A DNA stretch of 64,000 nucleotides from Gremmenia infestans (GCA_032629725.1 JAFEVB010000037.1:496001-560000); one strand, 5' to 3'; counted from the first letter of the stretch, positions 42,542 to 55,349 are shown. Notes: generated by a model not told the origin, from the sequence alone. Numbers and translations: made by a program.

Positions 42542-44498
42542 ATGGCGGAAACAGGAACAGAAGCAAAGTCAAATAAGAGGAGTCGATCAGAAGATGAAGG
42601 TAGGCGAAGCCCTGGCCTTTTATATATATTTACTAACATGTTGCAGACGACTCCTCAGACGACGATATGGGCCCCCAGCTTCCCTCTGCTGAAGCCCCCA
42701 AGAAGAAACGGCGCAAGCTCCCATACGAAAAGCTGTACATCTCCGCTCTTCCCACATCTGCAAAATACTCGAAGTCGCTCATGCACAGAGAACAGCTCTC
42801 CTTCATTACCGTTACACCATTGACCGACTTCCTTATTACAAGCTCCGTTGATGGTGTAGTGAAGTTCTGGAAGAAAGGCGCGGAGGGAATCGAATTTGTA
42901 AAGGAATTTAGGGCGCATACTGGGGAGATCAAGAGTGTCTCTGTGAGCGCAGATGGGAGGAGCTTTGCGACTGCTGGGGTAGACAAGAGCATCAAGATCT
43001 TTGATGTCATAACCTTCGACCTCTTGTCTATGCTTACTCTGGAGTTCACGCCAAAATGCGTATGTTGGGTTCATAAAAGGGGCGCTTCGTTACCTCTGCT
43101 CGCAATCTCAGACGAGGTCAACCATACGATTCAGATTTATGATGGGAGAGGAGAGAACCAAGACCCAATACACACCATGTCTGGGCTGCACCGAAGTGTC
43201 GTGTCTCTAATGGCCTTCAATGATGCATATGACTGTGTAGTATCGGCTGACGAGAATGGCATGATCGAGTACTGGCGACCAGAAGGCAACTATGAGAAAC
43301 CTGATAATGTTTTCGAATACAAGAGTTCGACAAATCTCTTCGAATTCAAGAAGGCCAAATCTACACCCTCCTCGCTCACCATATCTCCATCTGGAGCCCA
43401 GTTTGCAACATTTTCATTCCCTGACCGCAAAATACGGGTCTTCGATTTTCCCACTGGAAAGCTGTACCGGACCTACGACGAGTCTTTGCAAATCATCGAA
43501 GAGATGCAACAGGCGGATACAGCACTTCAAAAGTTGGAAGATGTTGAATTTGGAAGACGAATTGCCACTGAAAGAGAAATAGATACCCCGGCACTTCGAA
43601 ACAAGGCAACTGTCGCGTTCGATGAGACGGGACATTTCATTATATACGGATCAATGCTTGGAACGAAGGTTCTCAACACCTTTACGAACAGAGTGGCCAA
43701 GGTCTATGGGAAAGATGAGAATTTCAGACCTCTCAGTGTTGCCATGTATCAAGGACAGCCTCAAAAGAAAGGCATCACGACTGTGGCTATGGCTGCCTCA
43801 AGCAATCCCTTGCTCCAGGAATCAGAAGTCCGAGATCCAATCCTCTTTGTCACTGGCGTTGGCAAAGTCCGATTTTATATGTTCACAAACGACGAGAACA
43901 TCTCCAAGTCGGAGAGAGATGTCCATAACGAGAAGCCGATCAATGCAAATGCGAGGAAGGCAATTGAGAAAAAAGCTGCCGAGACTGGAACAGCTGCAAT
44001 TGTTCATACGACCTATGGTGATATCCACCTCCGTCTATTCCCTGAGGCAGCCCCGAAAGCAGTTGAAAACTTCGTAACCCATTCGAAGAAGGGTTACTAC
44101 AACAATACAATCTTCCACAGAATCATCCGCAAATTCATGATTCAGTGCGGTGATCCTTTGGGCGATGGAACAGGCGGAGAAAGTATCTGGGGAAGGGAAT
44201 TTGAGGATGAGTTCAGCACTCTGAAACACGACAAGCCCTATACCGTCAGCATGGCTAACGCAGGACCTAACACCAATGGGAGTCAGTTCTTCATAACAAC
44301 CGAAAAGACTGTGAGTTTATGAGCCCCCGTGGATCACAGCATGAACTAATGATTATACAGCCTTGGCTTGATAACAAGCATACCATTTTTGGCAGGGCGA
44401 TCCAGGGACTGGATGTAATTCACAAGATCGAGAACACTAGAGTCTACAAGGAAAAACCGGAAGAAGATATCAAGATTCTCAATATAGAGATCATGTAA
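42542..44498 (+). CDS. WD40-cyclophilin peptidyl-prolyl isomerase (PPWD1/cyp15 type)
   Basis: A nuclear, spliceosome-associated cis-trans prolyl isomerase in other eukaryotes. Exons 42542-42599, 42647-44310 and 44361-44498 give 619 residues. The N-terminus is acidic with a basic KKKRRK nuclear-localisation-like motif. WD40 repeats follow (LITSSVDGVVKFWKK, FATAGVDKSIKIFD, VVSADENGMIEYWRP). The C-terminal cyclophilin domain starts near residue 460: AAIVHTTYGDIHLRLFPEAA, FHRIIRKFMIQCGDP, GRGIxGxxF-like GGESIWGREFEDEF, and MANAGPNTNGSQFFITT, with the catalytic Arg in FHR and the QFFIT motif present. Length and domain order match the family. Secure. Confidence 0.93.
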
Positions 44499-44941
44499 AA
44501 AAGCAATCCAATCAAATATTACACTCCACTTCGCCGTCTCCGCTGCCTACAAGCTGTCCACATGTTCCCTCTAATACTGTAAAGGACGTGGCGTGGGGAC
44601 GGGCCCACCCCACATGCATGCAGCTTATCGCCGTAGCGCAATCCGGAAGCTTAGCTTCTTACGATCCAAACGTCGAAGCTTCATGTCCTCCCACTTCCTC
44701 AGCCTTCTGCTCTCTGCTCTCTGCAACCGCGATAATTAATGCAAAACCCCTTCTCCTTCTGCTATTTCGCCCAATCGTACTCTTAACATGTCACATCAGA
44801 CCAGAAATTTACTTTGCCCGTCTACAAAGCATAAGACGTCCGCAGCAAGGGCCGCCTACCTTCCGCCGTCGCCGTGATTCCCTCCCAAGCTTCGCAGATG
44901 GGCAGCAGCTCCTACAATTCCAATTCCAATTCCATGTAATA
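44499..44941. promoter_or_regulatory. Promoter and leader of the Zn2Cys6 regulator
   Basis: About 440 bp. Pyrimidine-rich tracts and a (CCAATT)-like triple repeat just before the ATG at 44942 are consistent with a leader. No gene seen. Confidence 0.4.
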
Positions 44942-47761
44942 ATGCCACGACCAAAGAAAGCAGGTGCTCCAGAACCGAAAAGAAGAAGTAGAACTGGCTG
45001 TTGGTACGTTTCCTAGAGTCATCTTATTCCTGCTGTAGTGCTGTGCTACCAGCTGCCTAAAAATCCGCATGAAGGTCTAACTCTTGAACATAGGCCATGC
45101 AAAACTCGAAAGGTGAAATGCGACGAAGCTCGACCCATATGTGTCAATTGCCAACGGCAGGGTGAAACATGCGATTACAATATCAGGTTGAATTGGGAGG
45201 GCAGGGGGAAGAAGAAGGGGGATAGCCCTACCACACCTGGCTTTGGGCAAATAGACTTTTTCTCTGGGATGGCTAATGTTGGAGCGAACAACGGAAATCC
45301 AGTGCCAGTGCGAAGAACATCCTCACAGGTCGAATTTCAGGCGGTACCGCAACATATACAGCCTGTCGACGCATATAAACAGACTGCGCCTGACTTGCCC
45401 GATATTCAAATGAGCCGCGGACAACATTTGACGACAGCATTAGAAGCGCCGAGGGCACAATCCGAGATGATGATAGACCCAGCTTTGTTTGTGACCAATT
45501 CAACACCAACGTATCAGTCTCCTTCCGCCCCGTCCGGAACGGATTATCAACCCACGCAGAGCTACGAGCGACACCGCTCTCTTGCACCGAATACATCAAT
45601 CCCGGCGCAGAGACCAATTATATCGCGACTTCGTCAGAATTATGAGGATAGCGTTCCATCTCCTACAGATTCTGTTGTCCAGAGTCCCAGCGCCAGCACT
45701 TTGTCCAATCGCAGTACTACGCTACCAAATGTCGATAGCCCTACTTCTACACCACCGTTTTATAGTAGTGGAAAAGATGATGTTGGTGCATCTGGAACGG
45801 AATCGCTCTCCTATGACAGGCCCAACAAGCGTGCTCGGTACCAAACCAACCAGGCTGCAAGTCCCTCTTATGACCCAAGTATGCCTCCTCCTAATTTAGC
45901 GCCCTATGGGAGTCACACACTTGAAACTCCAAATATTTCGTCCCCCAATAATTCTGCCGATACACCTCTCACTCCAGCTTCGAACAGGAGTGATGATGGT
46001 CGTAAAAGGTACGGCTCCAAGCTTTCGCCTCTCACGACTCAGGACTCTCCAGATTTGCGCCGACTGTCTGTAGAGTCACTGCTTTCTGGCCCGCCCGGAA
46101 TACCCCAACAAAGTGGTACGACCAGCAATCCCGAGGAGCCAACTTGGCGCGAACAATACCAAGATGCCTACCAAGGCATGACTACATGGGGCATTGATCG
46201 CGGCTTCAAAGATCTTGATATCGGGAAAAATAATGATGCAAACGCTATATCCGGGTCTTCTCCCATTACGGTGAGGGATCATTTGGATTTAGTGCTGAAT
46301 GAGGATGGTGGTTCGCCTGTGGAATTTGGATTTGGAATGGAATCCCATGATACCGCCTTCGAAAATGGTGGGTATTATGAGAGACCGGTGGCTATCTGTA
46401 TCCCTCAAGTCCTGGAGCCCTTGCCCAACAAACTTCTTGCGAATCCTATGAACCTTCTAGTGAGTTTCAGACATCCAGTTCTCGGATTCTGCTAATGCCG
46501 GAACAGTATTTTGTAAGCCATTAAAGTGCGCAATGCATGCCTTTCAAGCTAACAATTGCAGCACCATTTTCTCAACCATACTGCTGGATGCCTCATCCCT
46601 CACAACTGTTTATCCAACCCATTCAGAACTATTTTGCCCCGAATGGCTGTGCAAGATGATGATCTACTGTGTCTCTTGCTTGCATACTCTGCATCACATC
46701 GAGCACGGCTTCTGCGCCAGCCCGAACCTGCCACTCGTATTGCTCTTTGGGTTCAAGATATATTCCCCAACCTCCGAAGAGCATTGGATGATCCAAGCGA
46801 GACCATCCCAGATACGAGCTTAGCTTCTGCGATCATGCTTGCCTCTCTTGAGATCGTGTCGCCAGTCGCATTTGGAATCGCGGTACCTTGGCAGAGACAT
46901 TTAGACACGGCTCGTCAAATAATAGCCGCCAGAGGTGGACCCCAGGGGATGCGAAGCGCTGCTAGAGGTGACAAAGTCGCATCTTTCCTCTGGAGTTGGT
47001 TTGCCTATCTTGATGTCTTGGGAAGTTTGAGCGGTGTGACGACAAATCCGGCAACGTCCTCATGGATTCTGGATTATGAAGCCCGCGACGAAACTGACTA
47101 TGAGATAGACTGTGTCCTTGGCTTCACGAGTAGATGTGTTCGACTCTTGTCTAAGATTGCAGAGTTGGCTCGAATCTGCGACAATCTGCGAATCGGCCCT
47201 GACCTTACAATTCGGCCAGACTGGAGGCCGTCTGATGAAACTGTTGCGCGTGCAGAAAAGCTCGAAACAGAACTAGTTGCATCACGACTGCATCCAGCCA
47301 AGCCTTGCACACATATGCAGTCAACTGGAGAAGCTGCTTATCAATGGGATAGCATCGAGATGGCAGCTACGAATGAGGCATTCCATTGGGCTGGCCTAGT
47401 TCATCTTCATCGACGTATCCTCGGAAAGCCCTCCACGCACCACGATGTACAGAATGCAGTTCGGGAAATTCATGGTGCGCTCTACAAAGTCCGACGAGGA
47501 AGCAGCGCGACCGCATGTCTTCTATTCCCAATTTTTACGGCTGGCTGTGACACCCAGGACGATAAACAGAGAGTCGATATCTTGGAGAGGCTGAAGGGCG
47601 TTGAACACTTCGGGATGACTCAGGTAGGTACACATATCAATATTCTTCATCTCGTAAACTAATTTGTCGTCCAGGTGCATAAAGCACGTATGCTTATGGA
47701 GAGGGCCTGGGAGACTGGAAAACCCTGGGAAACTCTCGTTGCTGGAGAATTCTTTGGCTGA
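44942..47761 (+). CDS. Zn2Cys6 transcription factor with fungal-specific regulatory domain (860 aa)
   Basis: Exons 44942-45003, 45094-46459, 46507-46512, 46562-47623 and 47675-47761. The binuclear zinc cluster is complete: Cys20, Cys23, Cys30, Cys37, Cys40 and Cys47 in the CX2CX6CX6CX2CX6C pattern, split by intron 1, and preceded by a basic KRRSRTG. The second half carries the fungal-specific transcription factor domain (NPMNLLYFHHFLNHTAG, DDDLLCLLLAYSASHRARLL, then helical repeats). The middle is Ser/Pro/Thr-rich and disordered. Exon 3 is only six nucleotides (Tyr-Phe); skipping it also keeps frame, but the family usually has YFHHFLNHTA, so I include it. Nuclear DNA-binding regulator; targets unknown. 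Confidence 0.88.
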
Positions 47762-49580
47762 GAATCATATGGTCTGATCTGTATGTTCCGCAATTGAGCG
47801 GACGTAAGTTTCATCCATCAGAAGACTATTGATCGATATCAAAGACCGGAAATCGAGTCGAGTATACCGACCTATAACTACTCGTACCGATATAACCGAA
47901 ACAACCACTCATGCCACACCCACTCTCTCGCCAACTCAAAAGGTCTTGGCGGCATACGGCAGGTGCAGGGGCTAGCCGGTCTTGGTATTTTAAGATCTTG
48001 GGATGCAAAGATTTGTCCTGGCTATGACTATAAAAGGTCTAGTTTGTCCGTCGAAAGACTATTGAAAGGAATATAGTCTTGATGGTATATGATACTTGAT
48101 ATCGCGTGGTACAAAGAAGGGTGCATAGGATATACCAATCTCATGCACCTGGTTGGTCTGCTTCCATACCATCTGATGCGTTTCATTTTGCTTTGATTCG
48201 TGATTTCTTATAACGTTGAGGTATGGTCGTCTTGACTAAACAATGAGGGCTGTGATACCTTTCTGAAGGAGACAAGCGTGATAGTAAGGATAGCCTGCAA
48301 GCTATACTTTGCTCCGAAGCCAGCATCGCGGACTCGGCCGCGGATGTATCGTCGTTTGAGGAGGAGTTGCCGGGGCAGTTTCGACAGTCACGATTACTCT
48401 TCCGATCAATTTTTGTTAGAACGCACTCGGATTGTTTTTAGGGAAGCATTCGTTTGGCGGTAGGTGGGACTGGTCACGTCTTCCACGGGGTTTATATTTG
48501 GTATAAACTCTAGACATCTACGCCACGCGATGTAGATAGATATCATTTGGACAAGCTGGGCGATAGGAGGCGAGGGCTCTCTTGTGGATATTAGGCTTCC
48601 ACGGACCTTCTCACAGCCTCTATGGAGACGTACTTCTAGGGGGTATAGGACTGTTGCGGACCGGAATCCTTTCATCGCTAGGTACATCATACATGGACCC
48701 GACTATTATTCGTAAGTCTACTCACTCATTCCATGACAACTCCGAAAAGAAAATAATCAACTAACACGGACTAGCGTATATATATTCATCTCCATACCAT
48801 CTACCTGTGACCGAGCAGACGCACCCCGTCGTCTCGTCCGCACCAGTTCCACGAAACCCATCTCCTACCATAGCTCGCAATTGAGTGCCGCCGCTCACCC
48901 AGTACGGAGCGGCTAGTTGCTTGCTTGCTTCACTACACGGAGCAACATAGCACAGCAAAGCCGACGATATCGATCGCGAGCGCTCACACGGGCAATAAGC
49001 AACGCATGCACAAAGCCCCAAAAACACGTCTTGGTCTTTTTAGTTACATACCCATTTCGTTACATTGCATTCGTTGTATTTAATCTTCCGTTCTGTTTTT
49101 TGCATTGTCGCGCAAGCAAGCAGCAGGGGCTTGGTGGACCGCCTGCATTGGTAATGGTAATTCACCAAGTCAGCGATCGCGTCGTATGGTGCGTACCGCA
49201 TCTCCGCGGTTTCCATAGATAGGATCCCATGGGGAGGATCACATAGATATGAATGATAGGAGGGGATTTAAGGGGGCGAACTGAGTAGGGTTGAGGAGGA
49301 TGGGCTGGAGGGGAGGACGTTGCAGTGTCCTGCCTGATGGTGCATCTGGAATTGAGGGCCCCGCCGTTTGCCCCGACTTGTTTGGTCTTAAGAGGGTGCT
49401 GATGTGAGGTCATGTCATGTGAGGTGAGGTATGAATAGATACTGTGATGATAAATTCGTAGATCTTGGGATTCCGCGACAACTTAGGGAACGCACCTAAT
49501 CTTACATGTTGTTCTAATAGCACGACTCCTATAGATAGTCATACATACATCCCCCCTGTATCATACCATATCATATCCCT
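47762..49580. other. Intergenic, about 1.8 kb, no gene seen
   Basis: Between convergent genes (regulator on plus, ligase on minus). No convincing frame and no tRNA or rRNA. It should hold both terminators; no conserved structure was recognised. Confidence 0.4.
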
Positions 49581-51386
49581 CTACAACTTCGCCTTCGCAC
49601 CATCCTTCTCCTCCTTAAGCGCCTGCTCTTTCAACAACCGCCTCAAAATCTTCCCACTCGCACTCTTAGGCACCACATCCACGAAACGAATGCCTCCCCT
49701 CAACCGCTTATGACTAGCCACCTTCTTACCCAGCCACTCCACGATCTCCTTCTCCTTTGCCTTCCCCGCCTCCACACCCTTCTTTGGCACCACATACGCC
49801 CTTGGCACCTCTGTCGCCTGCGACTCATCATAGATGCCAATCACAGCCACATCATCCACATCATCATGTCCAGTCAAAATCCCCTCCAGCTCCGCAGGCG
49901 GCACTTGGAACCCCTTGTACTTGATAAGCTCCTTAACCCGATCCGTGATATAGAAATTGCCATTCGCGTCCTGATGGCCCACATCGCCTGTCTTGAAATA
50001 CCCATCGCTCGTAATCGCGTTCGCAGTCCCCTCGGGGTTATTCAGATACCCGAGAAAGACGTTCGGGCCTTTGATCCACAGCTCGCCCGTCTGCCCCGCG
50101 GGCACTTCCTTGTCTTCCGCGTTCATGTACATGGCTGTCTGGTTCGGCAGCAGCAGGCCCACGGAGCCGATTGTGCTGTGCCAGTCCTCCCAGCGCTGCG
50201 AGTGGGTCGTAGGACTCGTCTCGCTCAAGCCGTATCCCTGCTTTATGGGGATCTTGAGCCGATTCCATACCGCTTCTACCAATTCTCGCGTCAGGGGCGC
50301 AGCGCCGGAACTCAGCATGCGGAGGCTGGAGAGGTCGTAGTTGGCGACGATGGGCGATTTGCCGAGCATGAGGACTACTGGGGGTACGACGTATGCGAAG
50401 GTTATGTCGTATTTTTGGATGTGGGAGCAGAAGAGTGCGAGGTCGAATTTCTGCATTACCACGAGTTGCCAGCCGTTGTAGAAGGATTGGTGGAGGAGGA
50501 CGGTTAGGCCCTGTTTGAGATTTCGTTAGTTGGCTAATCGGATAGAAGATGCAAAGGTGAAGGGGAGAAATGGTTCCTACGTAGATGTGGAAGAAAGGCA
50601 AGAAAGCAAGGACCTTGTCTCCTTGGCCATCTTTCTGACCCGTCCATGATAGATTGTGATCCCCCCCAATAGTACTTATCAACACGCTCGACACAATATT
50701 GCTATGCGACAACATTACACCCTTTGGGTGCCCCGTTGTCCCAGAACTGTAGACTAGGAATGCGAGATCTTTCTTAGGATCTATCTTCGCCTTCCTGAAT
50801 CTCGACGTGCCGGAAAAGTTCTTGAAACTGGAGAAATGCTTAAAGCGGTTGGATTCATCCTTATCGTCGCCCATGAGAATGATCCGATCCTCATCGATAC
50901 CTGCTATTTTGCATGCTTCGCGGGCTGTTTCTAGGAATGGCAACTGCGTTACTAATGCCTTGGCTCCTGCATCTTTCAGCTGAAAGGATAGTTCTGCAGC
51001 TGTGTAGCCTGGGTTGGCGGGCGATAGAATTCCGCCAGCCCAGTGTGTACCCCACATTATGGGCGGGGTGTCAATGCAGTTCGGCGTGAAGAGCGCGAGG
51101 ACATCGCCTCTCTTCCAGCCCCAATTGGCCTTAAGCCCCTTTCCGAAATCGAGGGCCGCGGCGCGGACTTGAGCATATGTGTAGCTGCGGTTGGTGTCTG
51201 AGTCGAGGTAGATGACTGTTGTTTGCAATACACATTAGCCTTTACTCTTTCACATATATTGTATAATAGGGAAGAGGGTAAGCTACCTTTGTTATCAGGA
51301 TACGGCCGATCCTTTCGCTCAAACAAGAACGTCCAGAGGTCGACATTAGGAATGTCTATATCGGGGTAGAGGGATCCGGTAGGCAT
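49581..51386 (-). CDS. 4-coumarate-CoA ligase-like acyl-CoA synthetase, probably peroxisomal
   Basis: An ANL-superfamily adenylating enzyme that activates an aromatic or fatty carboxylate to its CoA thioester through an acyl-AMP. Exons 51287-51386, 50581-51215 and 49581-50510 give 554 residues. The phosphate-binding loop YSSGTTGHPKG is at about 189-199. LPFFHIYGLTVLL spans the second splice junction. Further motifs are GYGLSETSPTTH (A5), YFKTGDVGHQDANGNFYITDR (A7/A8, here read as two halves) and the C-terminal catalytic lysine in PKSASGKILRR. The last three residues are AKL, a type 1 peroxisomal targeting signal. Many fungi have several such paralogues. Substrate unknown; aromatic acid catabolism or beta-oxidation entry are both possible. 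Confidence 0.9.
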
Positions 51387-52348
51387 TGTAACAGGTTGAG
51401 GCCGACGATGACTAGGAATACGAGTAAGTCGAGTTCGGGGATCCAAGCTATGTAAAGAGAGAGGATGTGAATAGTAAGAGAGCAGAGTGTTATGCCAGAG
51501 AGGATATCGAAGGCTTTATTCATTTTGGGGTGTGGGGTAGAGGTTGACTATACCGGCAGTTCGGTCGTTACGGTACCGAACCGCGGTATTCGGGCAAGCG
51601 CTGCTTATTCAGCAAAATCTGGGGTAAAGGTCAGGTGAGTATGAACTACTGTCCACGTGAGCATAGAACGAGGTAGGTATTCCTTGGGAGATTCGGAAAG
51701 TCGCAAGTTTAATTGCTGAAAAACATGCACAAGAATGTTGAAGAGTTAAGGTTCTATTATTATAGGCAATCTTTACAAGGTACCTAGGTAGTTTCGAAAG
51801 CAAAGCGCGGCCGCCAATGCATAAGGCGCACTCCCTGACTTAGTAGTGAGATTTTGATTCGTCAAGAAAAAGATTGACCAATCTAGTACCGTAGATGCTG
51901 TTCCTTCCTGAGGGTTCCTGGGTCGAGAACTTCAATCCTACGTCAGTCCCGACCTGGGCTTTCAATTGGCACCTCCCATCAATTTGTGCGGCACACATAA
52001 CTCTTCTCCCGCATAAAATTGTTGATACAAAGCCCTTTGCACCCCTTAAACAATCCTCTTTAGAGGAAGAATTTCGAATGCAGGATTCTCAGCTCTTACA
52101 AGAGCAAGTTTGTTCTCCCAAAACCATGCTAGCAAATGATTGTTCGCCTTGATACACAACCGAGGTGCATCTTGACTCACGTAGCTAGGTACCAGCACAT
52201 TGGTTGACTTGATTTGAGAAGCGGTTGGAGGTAAAGAGGAAATAAAATATGAAACTATGGGACAAGAATATCCACTGGGACAATTGAAACCAAGACTTGT
52301 TTCTACGGCATCTATACTCCGTACAACATATGGCTAAACATGGCAAAA
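51387..52348. other. Intergenic, about 960 bp, no gene seen
   Basis: Holds the ligase promoter on the left and the 3' flank of the short-chain dehydrogenase on the right. One 85-codon plus-strand frame has no domain-like features. Confidence 0.4.
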
Positions 52349-53110
52349 TCAGGAAGCATACCACCCCCCATCAACAGCCCAAACCTTATTAGACACATAC
52401 CCATTCCCAACCATAAGCTCAACCACACTGGCCACCTCCTCCGGCCTCCCCAATCTCCCTATCGGGATCTTCGCCCTCAACTCGTCATTCCCACTCGGCA
52501 ACATCGTCGTATCCTCAATCAGCGCCGGCGCCACCGCATTAAACGTAATGCCCTCCTTCGCATAGCGTCCGGCCAAAAAATGCAACATGCCATGTAGCGC
52601 ACTCTTGCTGCTGGCGTAATGGGGACCGACGACTCCGCCGGTCAGGGCTGCAATGGAGGAGTTGTAGATCACGCGGCCGAAGGACTGGGCTAGCATGGAG
52701 GGAACGACAAGCTGAGTGAGGTGGTAGGAGGACAGGGTGTTGACTCTCCAGGTCTTCTCGAAGGTTTCTAGGGAGACATCTTCGAGTTGTCCGGTTGGAC
52801 CGGAGGCGTTGGAGGTTGTGCCTGCGTTGGCGAAGAGAACGCTGATGGGGCCACATTCTACGACCGCTTCAGCATGGAGTCGGGCTACATCTTCTGAGGA
52901 AGAGAGGTCGGCTTGGATTGGGATGAGCTTGATGGATGGGTCGATGGAGTGGATTTTTTCTTTTATGGATTGTATCTTTGAAGAATTGGAATTGTAGTGT
53001 AGGACGATGGCTTTTACTTTGTAGGACGTGGAGGGGTGGGCTAGGCGGATTGCGGTTGCAGCGCCGATCCCGCCACTGGCCCCGGTGATTAATATGACAA
53101 GTGAGTTCAT
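52349..53110 (-). CDS. Short-chain dehydrogenase/reductase (253 aa)
   Basis: A single-exon classical SDR, close in style to 3-oxoacyl-[acyl-carrier protein] reductases. The start is ATG 53110; the frame extends upstream only to a TTG. The cofactor-binding TGASGGIG lies at residues 9-16, NAG at about 95-97, the catalytic serine pair in YNSSIAA at about 151-152, and YASSK with Tyr165 and Lys169. The C-terminus ends with WAVDGGWYAS, typical of the family. NAD(P)-dependent oxidoreductase; the substrate cannot be read from sequence. It stands between the acyl-CoA ligase and the protease, all on the minus strand. Confidence 0.9.
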   Translation of the reverse strand: MNSLVILITGASGGIGAATAIRLAHPSTSYKVKAIVLHYNSNSSKIQSIKEKIHSIDPSIKLIPIQADLSSSEDVARLHAEAVVECGPISVLFANAGTTSNASGPTGQLEDVSLETFEKTWRVNTLSSYHLTQLVVPSMLAQSFGRVIYNSSIAALTGGVVGPHYASSKSALHGMLHFLAGRYAKEGITFNAVAPALIEDTTMLPSGNDELRAKIPIGRLGRPEEVASVVELMVGNGYVSNKVWAVDGGWYAS

Positions 53111-53705
53111 TTCTGCCTTGTCGAGGTGTGGAAAGAGTGTGGAGCACAATGGAATGTCGGATATACTTTAGATGTTGAAGTTGAAGTTTCTGCCCCGCAA
53201 TGATTGTGGGGCATCTAATATGTTGCGCGTCGCGACTTTCTCAACGCATCACCACTCTTCAGAGAAATCTTTCTAAGTGACTAAAGACTTATATAGCCCC
53301 TGCAATTATATATAGGCTAACTTGCGCTTGAATCTTTACACCACCATTCGCCTTTTTTTGTTATATTGATACAGTGGCATCTAACTTTAAGTGCTACACG
53401 CAAGGTTAAGTACCGATAGCTGCATATCTTTCAACTCTCTGTCCGATCAGTTCTCGGGTGGTCCATGCCATTATAAGGCCCTTAATCTACTATTGACAGC
53501 GTGCTAAATACCAACCGCCGGAATACCGAGACATATGTTCCCTCATGAAAAAGCAAGATACCAAAAACGTGTCCACGGGCAACAATCAAGCGCCGATAAA
53601 CCCAATACCCAGTGCGTATCCCTCTCTTCCAATCTTACCTGTTTATATTCCAATATAGGTAAGCAGAAACCTTCAACCCCAAGTCACAATCTTTTTCGTC
53701 CGCCC
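53111..53705. other. Intergenic, no gene seen
   Basis: About 600 bp: promoter of the dehydrogenase and 3' flank of the aspartic protease gene. Confidence 0.4.
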
Positions 53706-55349
53706 CTATACCGAGAGGGTGAATATCACCAAAAGACCGCTCAGCGAAAGCAGCAATCCCGTGCATTGTGAGTTGATGTTCCCTGCAGAAACTTCCATTG
53801 ATTTGCTCGGTGGTGCCGAGGAAGTGCTTGAAGAATTGCCTGCACTCGAGATCAAATCTACTAGCCCTATCGACCCGTCGTCAAGAGAATGGTCCATGTA
53901 TTTTCCCTGGTAAAAAGCTGTTTTGAAGAGTTAGTTACTCCGTAGCTTGGCTGGATTGGTAAAATTCAACGGTAACAAAGCAAGAACACAAATATTCTTT
54001 CCAACTCACCTTGTCCTACCACCCATAGCCCTGGCACTTTCGCATAATCGAACCCTGAGATTACACAGCTGCAATTTTTACCCTCTGCGTCGACGGGGCC
54101 CGTAGACATTACTGCAGTTGGGATGTTGAAAATCTGGCTTTTGCGGCTGATGTTCGTAGCGTTGAATGCGGCGCTGGAGATGTTGCTTGCGGAAGGCAGG
54201 CTGAAGCCTGCTGTAGGAGGCTTGGAGCAGGGGAAATAGCCGACCAAGACATCGCCGGAATCGGAATGTTGTAAAACTGATTGAATTCCTGTCGCGTTGA
54301 ATAGAGCTGAGACTGCTTCAATGGGTCTAGACAGGTCAGAAAACTGTGATAGTATATCGAGAAGATGGGATAGGGATTTTCGGAACGTGGAGCGTTAGGA
54401 GAGGAGTGGAATGGCTTACCCGGTAATGGCAGAGCTTCCACTATCAAACTCAATTATCAAATCGCTTTCGATGATCTTTTCTCCAACAGCCAAGTCACCC
54501 ATAACGAACCACTCTTGTATGATAGGGATTCTGGTCAAGTTTTGCTCTCCACCAGTAACTATGTCGCTGACTCCTCCGAGTGTCAAAGACCCTGTCCGGT
54601 TCAAGCCAAGCGCGAGTCCGAATCGGCATTCTTTGACCAGATTTTGCTGGCAGAGGTTGTGGAAAAACGGCGTAGAGTTCGTGCTGCTGAACGACTCGGC
54701 CCCAAACCCTATTATGCCATCATGCGGGTAGACACTGCTGCTGCTATTGGAACTATTCGGTACGACAACGCCAATGGTTTGAGAGTCCAGTGTAAAAGAG
54801 GACAGCTTTACCGTGTCGTTGTAGATGGCTCCAGTAAGCTACGTAGATTATCCCATCAGTCTCATTTCATCTAGCTTCATCTTTCGAGATAACCCTTACC
54901 GTTTGGCTTGAGCTTCCGGCAGAGTTCCCAGTTGTTCCATATGTGATATTGAAAGTTTCATGCAAATCCATTGCGCTTGCACCACGCTTGTATAAAGCTA
55001 GGTTCAGGACGAGGTCGGCTGATCCAGTATCAAGAAGCAACTCTAATAGAGTATCGGAATCTCCAACAGATACATCTATGAACCAAAACCCCTGGTGAAG
55101 TGTGTCAGCTTGTTGGCGCAATATGCTCTTTATACACAAAGGCCCTCTTAGACTCAATGATCGGGAATGTGTCACACTTACTCCATCTAACGCAATATCT
55201 GCATTCGCCTTATAATTGAGGTTTGATTGTCTGCGATGCAGATCGAAGTTCAACACACGTCCATTGGTACTGAGAGCCTGAGAAAGATGGATGAAAGCCA
55301 ACGAAGCAACGAAATGCACCCATGTTGAAACCGAGAGAAATCGCGACAT
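53706..55349 (-). CDS. Secreted, probably GPI-anchored aspartic protease (yapsin-like, family A1)
   Basis: Five exons (55182-55349, 55091-55091 onwards to 54900, 54420-54838, 54010-54326, 53706-53917) give 435 residues. A signal peptide is evident (VHFVASLAFIHLSQAL, cleavage near residue 26). Both catalytic motifs are present: LLLDTGSADLVL with Asp77 and IIEFDSGSSAITG with Asp252. The flap and core regions follow pepsin order, ending PGLWVVGQ then AFYQGKYMDHSLDDGSIGL. The tail is Ser/Asn-rich (SSAGNSSSTSSAPPSKS) and ends in a hydrophobic stretch (GLLLSLSGLLVIFTLSV) with no basic residues after it, as in GPI-anchored proteins. Several N-glycosylation sites fit secretion. Such enzymes process proteins at the cell surface, often after basic residues. 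Confidence 0.87.

Noticed and set aside
49710..50507. A 265-codon plus-strand frame opposite the acyl-CoA ligase
   Set aside because: His/Leu/Arg-rich with no domain; the minus strand encodes a complete conserved enzyme with all motifs.
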